Assembly: GCA_031279175.1 (NCBI GenBank)
Contig: JAITJA010000068.1
Coordinates: 1 to 7,340, forward strand
Direction: 5' to 3'
DNA from: Odoribacteraceae bacterium
GTDB lineage: Bacteria > Bacteroidota > Bacteroidia > Bacteroidales > Marinifilaceae
DNA: 7,340 nucleotides
Position numbers and translations under genes: made by a program. The notes under the pieces are model-generated. The model had not been told where the DNA came from, did not search any database, and was given only the letters and a program-made list of their open reading frames with translations. Every line of letters starts with the position of its first letter. Within the stretch, counting starts at the first letter, position 1. Below are positions 4,800 to 7,340 of the stretch, in pieces.

Positions 4800-5429
4800 A
4801 TGAACAAGGATCTCGATCGATACATCCTCGAGCACGGCACGCCGGAGAGCGACCTCCTCGCCGACCTGTACCGCCACACGCGCGCCCGGTCGCCCTACCC
4901 GCGCATGACCGCCGGGTGGATGCAAGCCAACTTCCTCCGCCTGCTATGTCGACTGGTTACAGCGCGAAGGGTGCTCGAGATCGGTACTTTCACCGGCTAC
5001 TCCGCCATCGCGCTGGCATCGGGAATGACCGACGACGGTCTCCTGCACACCATCGATAATAACGACGAGGTCGAGGATATCGCGCGAGAATATATCGAGC
5101 GGGCCGGCCTCTCTCGCCGCGTTATCTTTCACCTTGGCGACGCGGCGCGCGTGATCCCCACGTTACAGGAGGAGTTCGACCTCGTCTTTATCGATGCCGA
5201 CAAGCGGCACTACCCCACCTATTACCGCCTCGCGAAGGAGAAGACGCGCCGCGGCGGGCTGATCATCGCCGACGATGTCTTGTGGGACGGGAAAGTGCTG
5301 GATTCCGACGCGGCCGATCCCCGTACCCGCGCCCTCCGGGCCTTTAACGACGAGGTACAACGCGATGAAGACGTGGAGAACATTCTACTCCCCCTTCGGC
5401 ACGGGCTGATGATTATCCGGAAATTATAA
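4800..5429 (+). CDS. SAM-dependent O-methyltransferase, CCoAOMT-like (class I)
   Basis: The 209-residue protein carries the SAM-binding motif VLEIGTFTGYS (58-68), the acidic ribose-binding HTID (83-86), FIDADK (130-135) and IIADDVLWDGKV (155-166), the order found in cation-dependent O-methyltransferases of the caffeoyl-CoA/catechol type. Asp132 and Asp158 match metal ligands; the third ligand, normally Asn in a DN pair, is Asp159 here. I chose the ATG at 4800 over an upstream TTG at 4758: the latter would overlap the M16 gene by 38 bases and add residues not typical of the family. The 4-base gap suggests translational coupling to the M16 gene. No Shine-Dalgarno is visible. It is cytoplasmic; the natural substrate of bacterial members is mostly unknown. 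The family is sure, the specific reaction is not. Confidence 0.9.
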   Translation: MNKDLDRYILEHGTPESDLLADLYRHTRARSPYPRMTAGWMQANFLRLLCRLVTARRVLEIGTFTGYSAIALASGMTDDGLLHTIDNNDEVEDIAREYIERAGLSRRVIFHLGDAARVIPTLQEEFDLVFIDADKRHYPTYYRLAKEKTRRGGLIIADDVLWDGKVLDSDAADPRTRALRAFNDEVQRDEDVENILLPLRHGLMIIRKL

Positions 5430-5503
5430 CGCGACAAATATCGAACATGATCGACCCTTAAACGGGAGATTATAAAATCGGGGAGACGCCCGCGCGGGGA
5501 GCA
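5430..5503. other. Convergent intergenic gap, no clear terminator
   Basis: This 74-base gap separates the ends of the methyltransferase gene (plus) and rpoN (minus), so transcripts from both sides must end near here. I see only a 10-bp GC palindrome, CCCGCGCGGG (5489-5498), usable as a 3-bp stem with a 4-base loop, close to the rpoN stop. On the minus strand it is followed, ten bases after the palindrome, by a TTTT at 5474-5477. That is weak evidence for an rpoN terminator and none for a plus-strand one. Confidence 0.35.
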
Positions 5504-6964
5504 TCAGACCTCGCGACGGAGGCGAGCGACGGGGATATCAAGAAGTTGGCGATACTTGGCGATCGTGCGTCGGGCGATAGGATACCCGCGGGCGTTAAGC
5601 AGCTCGCCGATCTCGTCATCGGTGAGAGGCTTTCGTTTATCCTCGTTATCGAGCAAATCCATCATGGCATTCTTGACCTCCCCGGTACGGATCTCCTCGC
5701 CCGAGGAAGTCGTCATGCTCCCGGAGAAAAACTGCTTCAGGGAATAAATGCCGAACCATGTCTGCACGTGCTTGGAGTTAGACACGCGCGAAACGGTCGA
5801 GATATCCAGCCCCGTGAGTTTAGAGATATCCTTGAGGATCATTGGGCGTAGCCGGTTCTCCTCCCCGGTGAGGAAGAAAGCTTTCTGGAATTGCACGATA
5901 GCCGTCATCGTTGCCATGAGGGTATGATTTCGTTGTTCGACGGCCTCGATAAACGACCGCGCGGCAGAGAGCTTGTACTTCACAAACGCGGCGGCTTCCT
6001 TTTGCTGCTGTTCCGGGTAACCGTTGCGGTACTTCTCCAGCAGTTCGAGGTACGACCTATTGATTCGCAAGGTAGGAACATCCCCGGCGTTCAGGGTCAG
6101 TTGCAATTCGCCGTCGACGATATCCAGGTTAAAATCGGGGATAATCTTCTCGGAAGCGGCGCGTGTCGAGTCAGAATTTCCTTCTCCTGGCTTCGGGTTA
6201 AGCTTCTTGATCTCCTCGATAGCCTCCTTCAGCTCGGCTTCTGTCAGGTGCAATCGTCGGGCGATCCTCTCGTATCGTTTTCTGGAAAAGTCCTCGAAGC
6301 ATCCCTCGAGCAAAGCCAGGGCGTGCCGCGTCACGGGCGCGGGATCCGTGTCGAGCTTCCGTTTTAATTGCAACACGAGGCACTCCCTCAGGTCCCTGGC
6401 CCCGACCCCGGGCGGGTCGAATTGTTGGATGACGCGCAACATGTCCAGGACTTTCTCCCCGGGGAGGACGGTTTCGGAGGCGAACGCGATATCGTCGACG
6501 ATATTCTCGACAGAGCGTCTCAGGTAGCCGTCGTCGTCGATATCCCCGATGAGATACTCGGCCAGTTCCCGTTCCTCCTCCTCGAGGTGTTGCACGCCGA
6601 GTTGCGCCAGTAATTTCTCCCGGAAGGAGGTATCGCCCGGCAGGACGAAGTCGCGCGGGGAGTCATCCTTCGACGTGTTCGAGGTAGAGAGGCGATAGCC
6701 GGGGATCTCGTCGTCATCGTTGATATAATCTTCCAGCGAGAACTCGTCGTCGTCTGTTTTCTCGTCATTCTCCTCCTGTTCCTCTCGCGCGTCGAGTTCC
6801 TCGGTCACCTGTTCCTCGCCCTCTTCCAGCAGGGGATTGGCCTCCAGCTCCTCCTTTACCCGCTGTTCGAGCTGGTACGTGGGTAATTCCAGCAGCTTGA
6901 CGAGCTGTATTTGTAGCGGGTTGATCCGTAATCCTAATTTCTGTTGTAGCGATTGCTTGAGCAC
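5504..6964 (-). CDS. rpoN: RNA polymerase sigma-54 factor (RpoN)
   Basis: RpoN directs RNA polymerase to -24/-12 promoters and needs an AAA+ activator to open them. The 486-residue protein has the full layout: a Gln/Leu-rich region I (residues 1-48, LKQSLQQKLGLRINPLQIQL), an acidic linker (about 48-105), the core-binding domain (about 115-320), the helix-turn-helix DNA-binding part (379-416, with DISTVSRVSNSKHVQTWFGI), and the RpoN box ARRTIAKYRQ (464-473), a near match to the family's ARRTVAKYRE. The start is GTG at 6964-6962, the only plausible start codon in frame between the asnS stop and region I. It lies 11 bases after asnS without a Shine-Dalgarno, so the two are probably co-transcribed. 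No activator gene lies in the window. Identity is confident. Confidence 0.95.
   Translation of the reverse strand: MLKQSLQQKLGLRINPLQIQLVKLLELPTYQLEQRVKEELEANPLLEEGEEQVTEELDAREEQEENDEKTDDDEFSLEDYINDDDEIPGYRLSTSNTSKDDSPRDFVLPGDTSFREKLLAQLGVQHLEEEERELAEYLIGDIDDDGYLRRSVENIVDDIAFASETVLPGEKVLDMLRVIQQFDPPGVGARDLRECLVLQLKRKLDTDPAPVTRHALALLEGCFEDFSRKRYERIARRLHLTEAELKEAIEEIKKLNPKPGEGNSDSTRAASEKIIPDFNLDIVDGELQLTLNAGDVPTLRINRSYLELLEKYRNGYPEQQQKEAAAFVKYKLSAARSFIEAVEQRNHTLMATMTAIVQFQKAFFLTGEENRLRPMILKDISKLTGLDISTVSRVSNSKHVQTWFGIYSLKQFFSGSMTTSSGEEIRTGEVKNAMMDLLDNEDKRKPLTDDEIGELLNARGYPIARRTIAKYRQLLDIPVARLRREV
6489..6504. repeat. Perfect 16-bp palindrome inside rpoN
   Basis: ATATCGTCGACGATAT equals its own reverse complement. 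It lies in codons for Ile-Val-Asp-Asp-Ile at the start of the core-binding domain. By simple base statistics about 0.1 such perfect palindrome is expected in a window of this size, so chance is unlikely but not excluded. Confidence 0.5.
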
Positions 6965-6975
6965 GTTCGTGAGAT

Positions 6976-7340
6976 TTAAAATTCGGCATTCTTGGGCGTG
7001 CGCGGGAAGGGGATCACGTCGCGTATATTCCCCATGCCGGTCACGAAGAGCAGCAGGCGTTCGAACCCTAACCCGAAGCCGCTGTGCACGGCAGAACCGA
7101 AGCGGCGCGAGTCAAGATACCAGGACATGCTCTCCACGGGAATCCCCGTTTCATTCATCCGGCGGGTCAGCTTATCGAGGTTCTCCTCCCGTTGCGAACC
7201 GCCGATGATCTCCCCGATTTGCGGGAAGAGCACGTCCATCGCGGCGACGGTCTTCCCGTCGGGGTTCTGCTTCATGTAGAAAGCCTTGATCTCGGCGGGG
7301 TAATCGGTAAGGATCACCGGTCTCTTGAAACGTTTCTCCA
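6976..7340 (-). CDS. asnS: Asparaginyl-tRNA synthetase, C-terminal part (cut by window edge)
   Basis: AsnRS charges tRNA-Asn with asparagine in the cytoplasm. Only the last 120 codons lie in the window; the 5' part is beyond the right edge. The segment begins EKRFKRPVILTDYPAEIKAFYMKQN, a typical class IIb synthetase stretch, and ends with class II motif 3 GFGLGFERLLLFVTGMGNIRDVIPFPRTPKNAEF, whose ending RDVIPFPRTP is characteristic of AsnRS rather than AspRS. The motif 3 arginine for ATP binding is present in GFER. The stop is TAA at 6978-6976; rpoN starts 11 bases further. A complete gene would be roughly four times as long. Nothing looks truncated inside the visible part. Confidence 0.95.
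   Translation of the reverse strand, partial: EKRFKRPVILTDYPAEIKAFYMKQNPDGKTVAAMDVLFPQIGEIIGGSQREENLDKLTRRMNETGIPVESMSWYLDSRRFGSAVHSGFGLGFERLLLFVTGMGNIRDVIPFPRTPKNAEF

Noticed and set aside
6403..6419. 6-bp hairpins such as CGACCC/GGGTCG in rpoN, and similar ones at 1359-1374, 1881-1898, 2065-2080, 2254-2270 and 7245-7261
   Set aside because: About 14 perfect 6-bp stems with loops of 3-10 are expected by chance in 7.3 kb, so these form the background.

Overview
The window looks like chromosomal core sequence from a fairly GC-rich member of the Bacteroidota, most likely order Bacteroidales. The signs are a DUF4924 protein (a family I know essentially from this phylum), an exported DUF4097-like beta-repeat protein, A-rich rather than Shine-Dalgarno leaders in front of several genes, and a sigma-54 typical of the group. 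I cannot fix the genus. I see no mobile element, tRNA, rRNA or CRISPR array.

Layout. Positions 1-379 hold no convincing gene. The first 245 bases are very GC-rich and full of inverted repeats, including two alternative hairpins sharing one arm; the last 130 bases are more AT-rich and probably hold the promoter and leader of the operon. From 380 to 5429 seven genes run on the plus strand with gaps of 4 to 18 bases, so they probably form one transcription unit: rplY/ctc (L25), pth, an Hsp15-type S4 protein (hslR), a DUF4924 gene, an exported DUF4097-like gene, an M16 zinc peptidase and a class I O-methyltransferase. A 74-base convergent gap follows. On the minus strand lie the end of asnS (cut by the window edge) and, 11 bases after it, rpoN.

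How the genes fit together. L25 binds 5S rRNA in the large subunit, Pth recycles peptidyl-tRNA, and Hsp15 binds 50S subunits that carry a stranded nascent chain. The first three genes therefore read as a large-subunit and peptidyl-tRNA quality-control group, with the uncharacterised DUF4924 gene directly attached. The next three genes share the transcription unit but have no evident functional link to it.

The strongest unexplained signals are two long, almost perfect inverted repeats inside coding sequence. One is in pth (1057-1090) and is followed at once by a T-tract, like an intrinsic terminator. The other is in the DUF4924 gene (2022-2052). Both are much longer than the 5-6 bp hairpins scattered by chance through the rest of the window.
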